A stretch of DNA of 9,304 nt from Campylobacteraceae bacterium (GCA_031259875.1 JAIRKW010000159.1:1-9304); one strand, 5' to 3'; shown: positions 1 through 6,814, counted from the stretch's first letter. Numbers and translations are program-made. Notes: generated from the letters alone by a model not told the origin.

Positions 1-5
1 TTACA

Positions 6-23
6 GAGGGCTTAAAAGCCCTC
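6..23 (-). terminator. Probable intrinsic terminator hairpin after the lipoprotein gene
   Basis: GAGGGCTT and AAGCCCTC form a perfect 18-bp palindrome (8-bp arms, or 6-7 bp arms with a 4-6 nt loop) just 3' of the lipoprotein stop at 28-30. This is by far the most GC-rich hairpin in an AT-rich surrounding. The bases that would follow it on the minus strand are only five long before the window ends, so a T-tract cannot be verified. The palindrome could also serve a convergent gene to the left. Confidence 0.55.
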
Positions 24-27
24 ATTA

Positions 28-429
28 TTAAAGACCATTCAAATTTATTTGGATGGAGTTATCCAAATTTCTTATCCAGCTATTGTAGTTTTTGTGAATA
101 TTGGTGCCGTCATAATTGAGATTTTGACTGTTTTTATAAGTAATATTATAAGATGTAGCAGAATAATTAATCTCTACAAGTGCCATATGGTTTCTTACAT
201 AGAGCGTAGCTGATATTACACCGTCTTTTATCTTTTTCATTACCCATCCGCGTTGATTACCTGCTTGCAAAATAGCTTTTTCAACTTGAACTTTTGTCAG
301 TTTTTTACCATCAAAACTTTGGACCTGCGAACCTTGCACATTATATAGAGGTTGTTGAGCTGCCGAGCAGCCTGCATAAAACATGCCGCCAACTATAATT
401 AAAGAAGCCAAAAACAGTTTTTTAGTCAT
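28..429 (-). CDS. Small conserved lipoprotein, function unknown
   Basis: This 133-residue protein has a lipoprotein signal: positive N-terminus (TKK), hydrophobic core at about residues 5-19 and a lipobox YAGC with the acylated Cys at 21. Ser at +2 predicts the outer membrane. The mature part carries a recognisable pattern of a proteobacterial hypothetical-lipoprotein family: a segment ending in RGW around residue 62, a YVRNHMALVEINYSATSY stretch, and a C-terminal block with YDGT.IHKNYN.WI. I recall this family from other proteobacteria but know no assigned function. The ATG at 429 is supported by AAGGA at 436-440, six bases away. It lies 59 bp downstream of the biosynthetic operon on the same strand with no hairpin between, so read-through is possible, but it may also have its own promoter. 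A role in the DAR pathway is not shown. Confidence 0.85.
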   Translation of the reverse strand: MTKKLFLASLIIVGGMFYAGCSAAQQPLYNVQGSQVQSFDGKKLTKVQVEKAILQAGNQRGWVMKKIKDGVISATLYVRNHMALVEINYSATSYNITYKNSQNLNYDGTNIHKNYNSWIRNLDNSIQINLNGL

Positions 430-457
430 TTTTCATCCTTTCGAAAAAAATTTGTTA

Positions 458-463
458 ATTTTA
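458..463 (-). promoter_or_regulatory. Candidate -10 element for the lipoprotein gene
   Basis: On the minus strand TAAAAT (plus-strand ATTTTA) lies in an A/T-rich 59-bp gap, about 30 bp before the lipoprotein ATG. No -35 box is visible, which is usual for Campylobacterota sigma-70 promoters. In such AT-rich sequence a chance match is likely. Confidence 0.25.
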
Positions 464-488
464 ACATAAAAAACTGAAATTTTGTAAG

Positions 489-1283
489 TTAATTAATATT
501 TACAAAAGAGTAACCACCTCTATCATCATATCCAATGTAAAAAAGGGGTATTTTGGTACTATTAGCACATATGATTGCTGCGGAGCAGTTTGTAATAGTT
601 TTTGGAACGCTGCTGTTTTGTATTTGTATGATTTTTTCAAGTTTTTTGCGTTCATTTTCGGGAAAATTAGGCGCGATATGAAAACTATTTTGTTGAAATT
701 TTCCAGCAAATTCATATAATTTATCAAAATCGGCAAAAAAGTTTACGCAATCTTTTTCATTATATTTCATCAAAAGCCAAGCTGAAAATTCGTAAGCTTC
801 ACTATCTAATATTTTACAAGTGTCTACAACAGGTTCATACCAAACATCACAAACACCAATAAGTGCAGTTTTAGTCCTCTTTTGCCTAAAATCAACAAGC
901 GCAAGCGCGAGTGCATTTTCAAATGCAAAATACGAATGTGCAGTACTGATAGCTGAAGTTTGTACATTTAAGTATTGAAGCAGAGAAAACAGGGGCGTAC
1001 CGCTCAATGTATTAATGAATGCAAAAGGCATAGGAAAATGATTTTGAGATATATTATCGTACGAATTTTGAACGCTTTCAATACTGCCGTTTGCGGTGCC
1101 GAAATATAAAGTAAACTCTTCTGTTTTATATTGATTCAGGCAAGATATCGCGCCGTATAATACAGCATGTGAAAATCTATCGGCACGTCTGAATTTAGTC
1201 CGTATTGAACCTTTTAGCATCTCTTCCCAATTTTGCAATCCCTCTTTTGCCGAAAATGTCAAACATGATGAAGAGAGTATCAA
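489..1283 (-). CDS. Ketosynthase-like protein without catalytic Cys (chain-length-factor-like)
   Basis: This 264-residue protein resembles the N-terminal half of a beta-ketoacyl synthase, as in the Ketoacyl-synt_2/chain-length-factor proteins of aryl-polyene clusters. Residues 30-125 hold the recognisable part: FRRADRFSHA, a YFGTANGS turn, and a nucleophile-elbow-like stretch reading ISTAH, where an active enzyme has STAC. His116 thus occupies the cysteine position. The C-terminal half with the two His motifs of ketosynthases is absent. It aligns without gaps over 17 residues with the protein at 6814-7452 around this elbow. It is last in the minus-strand operon, directly after the intact ketosynthase, which suggests a non-catalytic heterodimer partner that shapes chain length; that role is inferred. 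The start is TTG at 1283-1281, inside the upstream gene's ATTGA stop, with AAGGAG six bases before it. No ATG lies near the expected N-terminus. Confidence 0.75.
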   Translation of the reverse strand: MILSSSCLTFSAKEGLQNWEEMLKGSIRTKFRRADRFSHAVLYGAISCLNQYKTEEFTLYFGTANGSIESVQNSYDNISQNHFPMPFAFINTLSGTPLFSLLQYLNVQTSAISTAHSYFAFENALALALVDFRQKRTKTALIGVCDVWYEPVVDTCKILDSEAYEFSAWLLMKYNEKDCVNFFADFDKLYEFAGKFQQNSFHIAPNFPENERKKLEKIIQIQNSSVPKTITNCSAAIICANSTKIPLFYIGYDDRGGYSFVNIN

Positions 1284-2350
1284 TTTTTGCTCCTTTTTAT
1301 CAAAAAAGAGGCACTGTTTCCGCCGAAAGCAAGATAATTAAACAGTACATATTTCCCTTCCCATATGCTTTTTTGCACTGTTGGGGTTATGCTAAAATTC
1401 TCATCTTTTGTCTTAAACCCAAGACTTTTAGGAATAAATCCATTATCTAAAGCACAAAGCAACAAAGCAAGTTCGCACACGCCGCATGCACCCAAAGTAT
1501 GCCCAATATAACCCTTAAGTGCAATGCATAACGGGATAGATTGATTGAAAACTTTATAAATAGCGTTATTTTCAGATATATCGTTACTGTTGCTGGCTGT
1601 AGCATGCAGTTTTATTAAATCAATCTGTGAAGTTTTTATATGTGCGGCTGAGATTATTTTTTCTATAATATTTTTGAGCGTTTCACCGTCTTTTGAGGGG
1701 GTTGTAATATTTGAAATATCATTTGAAATTTCACCTTCCGCAAATTCCCATGAATCTTCTTTCGATGATAAAAGCACAAAACCACACGCTTCACCCAAAA
1801 CTATACCATTTCTATTTTTATCAAAGGGTTTTATCCCGTCTTTACTTATGAGCCCCAATGACATAAAACCATATAAACTTATCATATTTTGCACTTCAAC
1901 GCCAATTACCAAAGCGTTATCAATAAGCTTTTCTTTTATCATTCTTGCGGCGTATATGAGAGCGTTTGCGCTTGACGTACAGGCTGTATTAAAAAGATAA
2001 TAATGCGGATTTATCCCAAGTTTTTTGCAAAGCGAATACATTTGTAAATCATAGCCTAAATATTTTATGCCTTCTTTACTGTAATTCTCTTCATTTAAAT
2101 GTGTATCAAAAGAAGACGAACCTACAAAAAGAGTTGTATTTTCAGGTAGCTTGCCTATATTTTTTATGAGTTCGTCAAGATTATCTTTTGATTTATAATA
2201 CGGAATAATGTAGTCGTCGGAGACTTCACGTATACATATCAAATCCGCATGAGGAGTTAAATTTTCATCACAAAGAGCTTGCGTATGAGCTGATAGATTT
2301 TTACCCAAAGCACTGCAAATACCATAACTTTTTATATATGCCTGTCTCAA
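1280..2350 (-). CDS. Beta-ketoacyl-ACP synthase (FabF/ApeO-like, catalytically intact)
   Basis: This ketosynthase would elongate an acyl chain on ACP by decarboxylative condensation with malonyl-ACP, giving beta-ketoacyl-ACP. It has 356 residues, shorter than FabF (about 410). The N-terminus reads YIKSYGICSALG, typical of the family start. The active-site Cys124 lies in NTACTSS. PFDKNRNGIVLGEACG matches the conserved PFD..R.G...GE.. motif at about 176-189. His249 is in KLHATAS and His284 is in IGHTLGA, completing the Cys-His-His triad. FNYLAFGGNSAS at about 337-348 is the C-terminal glycine motif. It overlaps the ACP stop by four bases and starts with TTG at 2350-2348; a weak GAAGAG lies at 2356-2361. 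It is flanked by an ACP and a cysteine-less partner, so it is probably dedicated to the locus product rather than to housekeeping fatty acids. Confidence 0.9.
   Translation of the reverse strand: MRQAYIKSYGICSALGKNLSAHTQALCDENLTPHADLICIREVSDDYIIPYYKSKDNLDELIKNIGKLPENTTLFVGSSSFDTHLNEENYSKEGIKYLGYDLQMYSLCKKLGINPHYYLFNTACTSSANALIYAARMIKEKLIDNALVIGVEVQNMISLYGFMSLGLISKDGIKPFDKNRNGIVLGEACGFVLLSSKEDSWEFAEGEISNDISNITTPSKDGETLKNIIEKIISAAHIKTSQIDLIKLHATASNSNDISENNAIYKVFNQSIPLCIALKGYIGHTLGACGVCELALLLCALDNGFIPKSLGFKTKDENFSITPTVQKSIWEGKYVLFNYLAFGGNSASFLIKRSKN
1290..1295 (-). promoter_or_regulatory. Strong ribosome binding site fixing a TTG start
   Basis: AAGGAG on the minus strand sits six bases before TTG at 1283-1281, inside the last codons of the ketosynthase gene. 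This is the best Shine-Dalgarno site in the operon and the main reason for accepting TTG as the start of the cysteine-less ketosynthase-like gene. Confidence 0.7.
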
Positions 2351-2613
2351 CTATTCTCTTCAGATATAAAATTTGCCAGAGTATTTATATTAGCTAATAC
2401 TCTCATCGCCTCTTTGCTGTCATTGAGTTTTTTGTTGTATTTGTGATGAATAACAACAGATATCTGGAGTGCATCAAGAGAGTCTAAATTAAGTACACTG
2501 TTTTCACCAAACAATAATTCGTCGTCTTTTATATCGTACGGATTGTACTCTTTACCGCTCTCTTTTATGATAAGCTCTTTTAATTCAGATTTTAGAGCTG
2601 TTAAATTAATCAC
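2347..2613 (-). CDS. Acyl carrier protein (DarC-like position)
   Basis: This 88-residue protein has the size and signature of an acyl carrier protein. The phosphopantetheine attachment site is Ser45 in LNLDSLDALQIS, with the usual DSL motif at the start of helix 2. The N-terminal helix (ALKSELKELIIKES) and a C-terminal region ending in LANFISEE fit the four-helix fold. It would carry the growing acyl chain for the adjacent ketosynthase. In DAR loci the third gene, darC, encodes an ACP, so this is the functional counterpart here, although it lies on the opposite strand from darA and darB. The start is GTG at 2613-2611, supported by AAGGA at 2620-2624 with six-base spacing. It overlaps the permease end by eight bases and the ketosynthase start by four. 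Confidence 0.9.
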   Translation of the reverse strand: MINLTALKSELKELIIKESGKEYNPYDIKDDELLFGENSVLNLDSLDALQISVVIHHKYNKKLNDSKEAMRVLANINTLANFISEENS

Positions 2614-3739
2614 CGTTGTTCCTTATAAAAATAAAAAGCGATATTATAAACATAATTACTCCAAAAAACAATAAAAAAAGCAGATTTTGTACAATTTCGC
2701 CCATTTTTACATCATACAGAAGCAGTTGTATAAATGCATCAAATCCCCATGACATTGGTGAAATATTACTTATCTGCTGCATCAAGGGCGGCATAATGTA
2801 TTTTGGTACCATAATGCCGCCAATTGCACCCAAAAGTATATTACTAACACCACCGATAATTACTGCCTGAGCTGTGCTTTTGCAGGCTGCTGCTATAAAC
2901 AGTGCAAAACCGACAGCTGCAAATGAGAGTGCATATAAAAGTGTCAACATTGGCAATGATAACACATCGCCGATATTTAACCCTTCAAGTCCAAAAAACG
3001 GCACAATATACACACCAACAAGCAACAATAAAACTCCTTGGAACAGATTAACAATATTATACATAAGCATTTTTGAAGCAAAAAATAGAGAGTTGTTTAA
3101 CCTCATACTTTTTAGCCTTCTATATGTTCCTTGTCTTTTTTCAACAATAAATACGGTAGAAACCGGTATAAGTACAAAAAACATAGCAAACACTATCCAC
3201 GAAGGCACGCTTTGCTCCACGCTGTTTGGTATTTTTCGTCCGATAAGCGCAGACTCTATGAACGGCTTTTGGAGATTTATTGCAAACGTCGGCATATACT
3301 TATTTTCAGCAGTAAAAAGCATAATAATTCTCTCTTTTAAAAGTGCTTCAAAAAGTTGCACAGCGCTATTATTTAAAGCAGGATTATACTCTACGCGTAC
3401 TTTTAAACTATTATTTGTATTATTTTGAAAACTCTCAAAAAATCCGTTCGGAATAAAAAATGATATATCACTTTTTGGCTTTTTGTCCGCTATTTTTTTA
3501 CAAGAGAAGATTTGAAGTTCACCCATTGCTTTTTCAAAGTTTTTTACGATTTCTTTGGGATTATTATCGTCCACGTAGTAAGCACATTTTATATTTATGC
3601 CGCTGTTTACATCTTTTAGGGCATAAGACATGATAAGTATAAATATTGAAGGAAGTACAAACAAAGCCAAAAGTGCATGCAAATCTCTAAGGACTGTCAA
3701 TAACTCTTTTTTTAAAAGTGCAGTAAAAATTCGCATCAT
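2606..3739 (-). CDS. ABC-2 type transporter permease
   Basis: This 377-residue integral membrane protein has the YbhS/YhhJ-like ABC-2 layout: a cytoplasmic N-terminus, one membrane helix (about 22-41), a large extracytoplasmic domain (about 42-178), then five helices near 179-199, 226-248, 262-285, 291-312 and 350-373. The loop after the second helix contains EKRQGTYRRLKSMRL, matching the conserved E..GT..RL segment that contacts the ATPase. SPMSWGFDAFIQLLLYD near 327-343 matches the family's C-terminal signature. It would form the membrane channel with the ATPase immediately upstream, possibly as a homodimer since no second permease is present. The ATG at 3739 overlaps the ATPase stop as TAATG; a second ATG follows at 3736. 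Its place between the ATPase and the ACP suggests export of the locus product, which is inferred. Confidence 0.9.
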   Translation of the reverse strand: MMRIFTALLKKELLTVLRDLHALLALFVLPSIFILIMSYALKDVNSGINIKCAYYVDDNNPKEIVKNFEKAMGELQIFSCKKIADKKPKSDISFFIPNGFFESFQNNTNNSLKVRVEYNPALNNSAVQLFEALLKERIIMLFTAENKYMPTFAINLQKPFIESALIGRKIPNSVEQSVPSWIVFAMFFVLIPVSTVFIVEKRQGTYRRLKSMRLNNSLFFASKMLMYNIVNLFQGVLLLLVGVYIVPFFGLEGLNIGDVLSLPMLTLLYALSFAAVGFALFIAAACKSTAQAVIIGGVSNILLGAIGGIMVPKYIMPPLMQQISNISPMSWGFDAFIQLLLYDVKMGEIVQNLLFLLFFGVIMFIISLFIFIRNNGD

Positions 3740-4629
3740 TACATATCTTTACCTGCGGAGTTCAAAAACAGCGTTTGCGCTGATGGTGACGAGAGCGATA
3801 CAGACTTTAATTCTATGTCCTGTTTTTTTACAAATTCCAGCAGTTTCAACAGATTTTTCTCATCTGCCGCACTGCTTTGCAAATAGCAGCCATATTCAAT
3901 AAACGGCATAAACTCATTTAGAATTTTTATATTCGTGTTATTATGCTCTCTTAACTTCACTATTAAAACTCTGTTTTGGCAGCCGTTTTTAAAAGAATCC
4001 AATATTTTACCTTCATTTATAACGGCTATTTCATCCGCTAAAAAATCAACCTCATCCATATAATGTGAAGTATAAACAATAAGCCGATTATCGGCTAAGC
4101 TTTTTATAGACTTTAGTATAAATTCTCTGGTTTTAGGGTCGATACCAACTGTTGGTTCATCTAAAAAAAGAATTTTCGGGTTATTTAAAAGCCCTATAGC
4201 AAGATTCAGCCTTCTTTTTAATCCGCCTGAGAGATTTGCAGCACGTTTTTCCATATATTTTTCCAAATCACATATGTTAAGTGCAAAATCGACCATCTCC
4301 TTTCGTTTTTTTGGAGAAAGCATATTGATTTGCGAAAAAAAATCTATATTTTCCCTAACACTTAATGTTGGATAAAATGCAAACTCCTGCGGTGTCAACG
4401 AGCAAAGTGAAGAGTCTTTTTTTAAAACTTCAAAATATGGTGTTTCATTATAAAATATCTCTCCCTTGTCTGCTTTTACGATGCCGCAAAGGATAGATAT
4501 AAGAGTAGTTTTACCAGCGCCGTTTATTCCTAAAAGCGCAAAAATTCCATTGTTTGGAAGTGTCAAAGAGACATTGCTTAACGCAGAAAAAGAACCGTAA
4601 TTTTTGCTGATATTTTTTATCTGTAACAT
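3739..4629 (-). CDS. ABC transporter ATP-binding protein
   Basis: This 296-residue nucleotide-binding subunit belongs to the CcmA/DrrA-like group that pairs with ABC-2 permeases. Visible motifs in order are Walker A GINGAGKTT (34-42), the Q-loop with Gln81, the signature LSGGLKRR (133-140), Walker B ILFLDEP (153-159) and the H-loop His189 in TSHYMDE. All catalytic motifs are intact. The C-terminal accessory region ends with PSAQTLFLNSAGKDM, a counterpart of the PSLEDVF-type tail of exporters in this group. It is the first gene of the minus-strand operon, 99 bp from the divergent darA gene, and overlaps the permease by one base. The ATG at 4629 lacks a good Shine-Dalgarno site, so translation may start inefficiently. 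Substrate is not predictable from this subunit; context suggests an alkylresorcinol or polyene lipid. Confidence 0.92.
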   Translation of the reverse strand: MLQIKNISKNYGSFSALSNVSLTLPNNGIFALLGINGAGKTTLISILCGIVKADKGEIFYNETPYFEVLKKDSSLCSLTPQEFAFYPTLSVRENIDFFSQINMLSPKKRKEMVDFALNICDLEKYMEKRAANLSGGLKRRLNLAIGLLNNPKILFLDEPTVGIDPKTREFILKSIKSLADNRLIVYTSHYMDEVDFLADEIAVINEGKILDSFKNGCQNRVLIVKLREHNNTNIKILNEFMPFIEYGCYLQSSAADEKNLLKLLEFVKKQDIELKSVSLSSPSAQTLFLNSAGKDM

Positions 4630-4654
4630 AGCTTGCCGATATTTGAGTTAAAAG

Positions 4655-4660
4655 AGTATA
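4655..4660 (-). promoter_or_regulatory. Candidate -10 box for the minus-strand operon
   Basis: TATACT on the minus strand (plus AGTATA) is preceded by AAAA and lies about 26 bp before the ATPase ATG, giving a leader of roughly 20 bases. No -35 consensus is seen. The position in a 99-bp divergent gap, where a promoter is required, raises its likelihood. Confidence 0.45.
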
Positions 4661-4676
4661 TTTTATCGAAAAATAA

Positions 4677-4700
4677 GTAATTTTTCAATAATATAATTAC
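4677..4700. repeat. Inverted repeat GTAATT-N12-AATTAC overlapping the darA -10
   Basis: Six-base arms (4677-4682 and 4695-4700) are separated by 12 bases, and the right arm covers half of the TATAAT box. This geometry would suit a dimeric regulator that blocks darA transcription, but the arms are short and the sequence is AT-rich, so it may be chance. No regulator gene is present in the window. Confidence 0.25.
4692..4697 (+). promoter_or_regulatory. Candidate -10 box for the darA operon
   Basis: A consensus TATAAT lies 31 bp before the darA ATG in the divergent gap, predicting transcription from about 4704. Upstream there is only A/T-rich sequence without TTGACA, as is common in Campylobacterota. 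Confidence 0.5.
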
Positions 4701-4728
4701 CTCTAAAAAATAAGGATGATTAAATTAT

Positions 4729-5676
4729 ATGCCGCATAAAAAGGTCTTGGTTGTACACTATTCGCAAAGTGGACAACTTGATGAGGCGATAAAATATTGT
4801 ATTAAACCTCTTTTAAGCGATAAAAATATATCAGTTGTAGATTTAAATCTAAAACCTGTTGAGCCTTTTCCTTTTCCGTGGAACATTTTGGATTTTTTGA
4901 ACGTTTTCCCTGAAAGTGTCTACTGCGATAAAATACCGCTTGAATCGTTTAATATAAATAAAAACGAAGAGTTTGACTTAATTATTTTAGCTTATCAAGT
5001 CTGGTTTTTATCTCCTTCGCTTCCAATGTCAAGTTTTTTGCAAAGCACAGAGGCTAAAGTGTGGTTAAATAACAAACCTATTGTAACTTTTATCGCGTGC
5101 CGCAATATGTGGCTTACGGCACAAGAGAAGATGAAACGTTTAATCTCGCAAAACGGCGGAGTCTTATGTGACAATATAGCGCTTACGGATGCTGGTAATG
5201 CGCTTGAGACATTTATAACAACTCCAAGATGGATGCTTACCGGCAAAAAAGATAAGTTTTGGTTTTTCTCAAGCGCTGGTATCAAAAAGAGCGATATGCA
5301 AAACTGTGTAAGATTTGGACAAGCCATAAAGAGTGCTTTGAAAAATAATCTTGAAAAAAGTAAAAAACCTCTTTTAAGAGGACTTGGTGCTGTTAATGTG
5401 AATGAGAAATTTATTATGAGCGAAAAGATAGGGCATAGGAGTTTTTTAATATGGGGAAAATTTTTAAGAAAAATCGGAAAAGTAAAGAGCAGGGCAAGAC
5501 GAGTTTTTCTTTGTATTTATCTGCTTTTTTTAATATTAATGATAATAACAGTTGTGCCTTTGACTCTTTTTTTAAGAGTACTTCTCTACCCCTTGATGAT
5601 TAAGAGTTTAAGAAAACAGAAAACATATTATGAAGAGCCGTCCGGTTCTAAAAATTTTAAGGAAAATAATGAATGA
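4729..5676 (+). CDS. darA: DarA, dialkylresorcinol-forming flavodoxin-like enzyme
   Basis: DarA works after DarB and aromatises the cyclised intermediate to a 2,5-dialkylresorcinol. The 315-residue product shows the family's characteristic blocks: VLVVHYSQSGQL (6-17, flavodoxin-like phosphate loop), EPFPFPW followed by FPESV (45-64), LIILAYQVWFLSPSLP (84-99), ACRNMWLTAQEK (123-134) and ITTPRWMLTGKKD (163-175). I recognise these from Bacteroidota and gammaproteobacterial DarA proteins. A strongly hydrophobic segment at about 259-281, flanked by basic residues, predicts a C-terminal membrane anchor. It is first in the plus-strand operon and overlaps darB by eight bases. The ATG at 4729 is preceded by AAGGA at 4712-4716, a rather long 12-base spacing; an out-of-frame ATG of a seven-codon ORF lies between. 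Family assignment is firm; the exact product is not known. Confidence 0.87.
   Translation: MPHKKVLVVHYSQSGQLDEAIKYCIKPLLSDKNISVVDLNLKPVEPFPFPWNILDFLNVFPESVYCDKIPLESFNINKNEEFDLIILAYQVWFLSPSLPMSSFLQSTEAKVWLNNKPIVTFIACRNMWLTAQEKMKRLISQNGGVLCDNIALTDAGNALETFITTPRWMLTGKKDKFWFFSSAGIKKSDMQNCVRFGQAIKSALKNNLEKSKKPLLRGLGAVNVNEKFIMSEKIGHRSFLIWGKFLRKIGKVKSRARRVFLCIYLLFLILMIITVVPLTLFLRVLLYPLMIKSLRKQKTYYEEPSGSKNFKENNE
5659..5662 (+). promoter_or_regulatory. Ribosome binding site deciding the darB start
   Basis: AAGG lies six bases before ATG at 5669, inside the end of darA. It favours the start at 5669 over an in-frame ATG at 5630, which would add 13 basic residues (KSRPVLKILRK) with no family counterpart that I know. 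Confidence 0.55.
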
Positions 5677-6814
5677 AGTTTTTATAAATTATCTAAGCGC
5701 ACTAATGCCCAATGAGCCTGTAAGTAATGAGGAAATGGAGAAAGTCTTAGGGTTTATAGGAGATACGCCTTCTCGTGCAAGAAAGATAGTATTGAAAAGT
5801 AACGGTATAAAAAACAGATATTATGTTTTTAAAGATGGTCAAATGCTCTTTACAAATGCAAAACTTACAGCTTTGGCAGTAGAGAAACTTAAAACAAAAG
5901 GTGCACCGCTTGATGAATTGGAACTTTTAGCATGCGGCACGAGTCTTCCCGACCAAATTATGCCAAATCATGCGTTGATGGTTCATGGTGAGCTGAAAGC
6001 AAAACCCATGGAAGTTGTCTCTGCGGCAGGTATTTGCGTAAGCGGCGTTATGGCTTTGAAGTATGCTTATATGTCAGTGGGTTTAGGATTGACACAAAAC
6101 GCTGTAGCTACAGGCAGTGAAACAGCTTCTCAACTGCTGCATAAAGATAATTTTGAAGCGGAGACCGTTTTTAAACTCGAACAACTTAAGAAAAATCCTG
6201 AAATAGCGTTTGAAAAAGATTTTTTACGATGGATGCTCTCTGACGGAGCAGGCGCTTTATGGCTCTCTTCAAAACCAAACGAAAGCGGTCTTTGTTTTAA
6301 AATCAAATGGATAGAGCAAGTCTCATATGCAGGAGAGATGCCAGTTTGCATGTATGCCGGCGCACACATAGATGAAGAGGGTGCATTCAAAGGTTATCTT
6401 GCGTATTCTCAGGAGGAGAGACAAAGACTTTCTGTTTTGAGCGTCAAGCAGAACGTTAGATTATTAAATGAAAATATAGCTGAATATACAATCGTAAAAC
6501 CTCTTAAAAAGATTGTCAGAAAAAGAGAGTTAAATGCTGATGATATAGACTACTTTTTGCCGCACTACTCATCGCACTATTTCAGAGATAAGACTTATGA
6601 AGGGTTAAAAAAAGCAGGACTTGAAATAGGTTATGAGAAATGGTTTACTAATCTTTATGAAAAAGGCAATACCGGCTCGGCATCATTTTATATTATTTTA
6701 GAAGAGTTTGCAAGGATAAAGCCTATTAAAAATGGCGATAAAATACTCTGTTTTATACCTGAAAGCGGTAGATTTTCAACAGCATTTGTTTTGCTTGAGG
6801 CAGTTATAAAATAA
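5669..6814 (+). CDS. darB: DarB, ketosynthase III-like condensing and cyclising enzyme
   Basis: DarB enzymes join a beta-ketoacyl thioester to an alpha,beta-unsaturated acyl thioester by Michael addition and Claisen condensation, giving a cyclohexanedione that DarA aromatises. The 381-residue protein has the KAS III triad: Cys123 in AAGICVSG, His299 in FLPHYSSHYF and Asn334 in KGNTGSAS. Other family marks are LLACGTSLPDQIMPNHA (87-102), SDGAGALWL (191-199) and the C-terminal PESGRFS (364-370). Length is slightly above FabH (about 320), with an extra region around residues 155-190 (KDNFEAE to DFLRWML), which agrees with DarB-type rather than housekeeping FabH. It overlaps darA by eight bases and the next gene by one (TAATG). 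Assignment rests on sequence motifs plus the adjacent darA; substrate chain lengths cannot be read from the sequence. Confidence 0.87.
   Translation: MNEVFINYLSALMPNEPVSNEEMEKVLGFIGDTPSRARKIVLKSNGIKNRYYVFKDGQMLFTNAKLTALAVEKLKTKGAPLDELELLACGTSLPDQIMPNHALMVHGELKAKPMEVVSAAGICVSGVMALKYAYMSVGLGLTQNAVATGSETASQLLHKDNFEAETVFKLEQLKKNPEIAFEKDFLRWMLSDGAGALWLSSKPNESGLCFKIKWIEQVSYAGEMPVCMYAGAHIDEEGAFKGYLAYSQEERQRLSVLSVKQNVRLLNENIAEYTIVKPLKKIVRKRELNADDIDYFLPHYSSHYFRDKTYEGLKKAGLEIGYEKWFTNLYEKGNTGSASFYIILEEFARIKPIKNGDKILCFIPESGRFSTAFVLLEAVIK

Noticed and set aside
6..23. Palindrome as a REP-like repeat or protein-binding site
   Set aside because: Only one copy is seen and it sits just after a stop codon, so a terminator is the simpler reading.
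489..1283. Reading the half-length ketosynthase as a frameshifted or decayed pseudogene
   Set aside because: The frame is open throughout, it is coupled to the upstream gene by a good ribosome binding site, and a second protein of the same half-length architecture occurs at 6814-7452, so the short form is a family trait.
1590..2000. 136-codon plus-strand open frame
   Set aside because: Antisense to the ketosynthase core, including its conserved PFD and Cys regions; a composition shadow.
2874..3428. 184-codon plus-strand open frame
   Set aside because: It lies wholly antisense to the ABC permease, whose membrane pattern and motifs are clear; the antisense translation shows no family motif and has no upstream ribosome binding site.
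4995..5327. 110-codon minus-strand open frame inside darA
   Set aside because: Antisense to the most conserved DarA blocks (YQVWFLSPS, ACRNMWL, TTPRWMLTGKKD).
5630..5668. Extended N-terminus for DarB from ATG at 5630
   Set aside because: It would overlap darA by 47 bases and add a basic peptide; the ATG at 5669 has AAGG at proper spacing and a family-like N-terminus.
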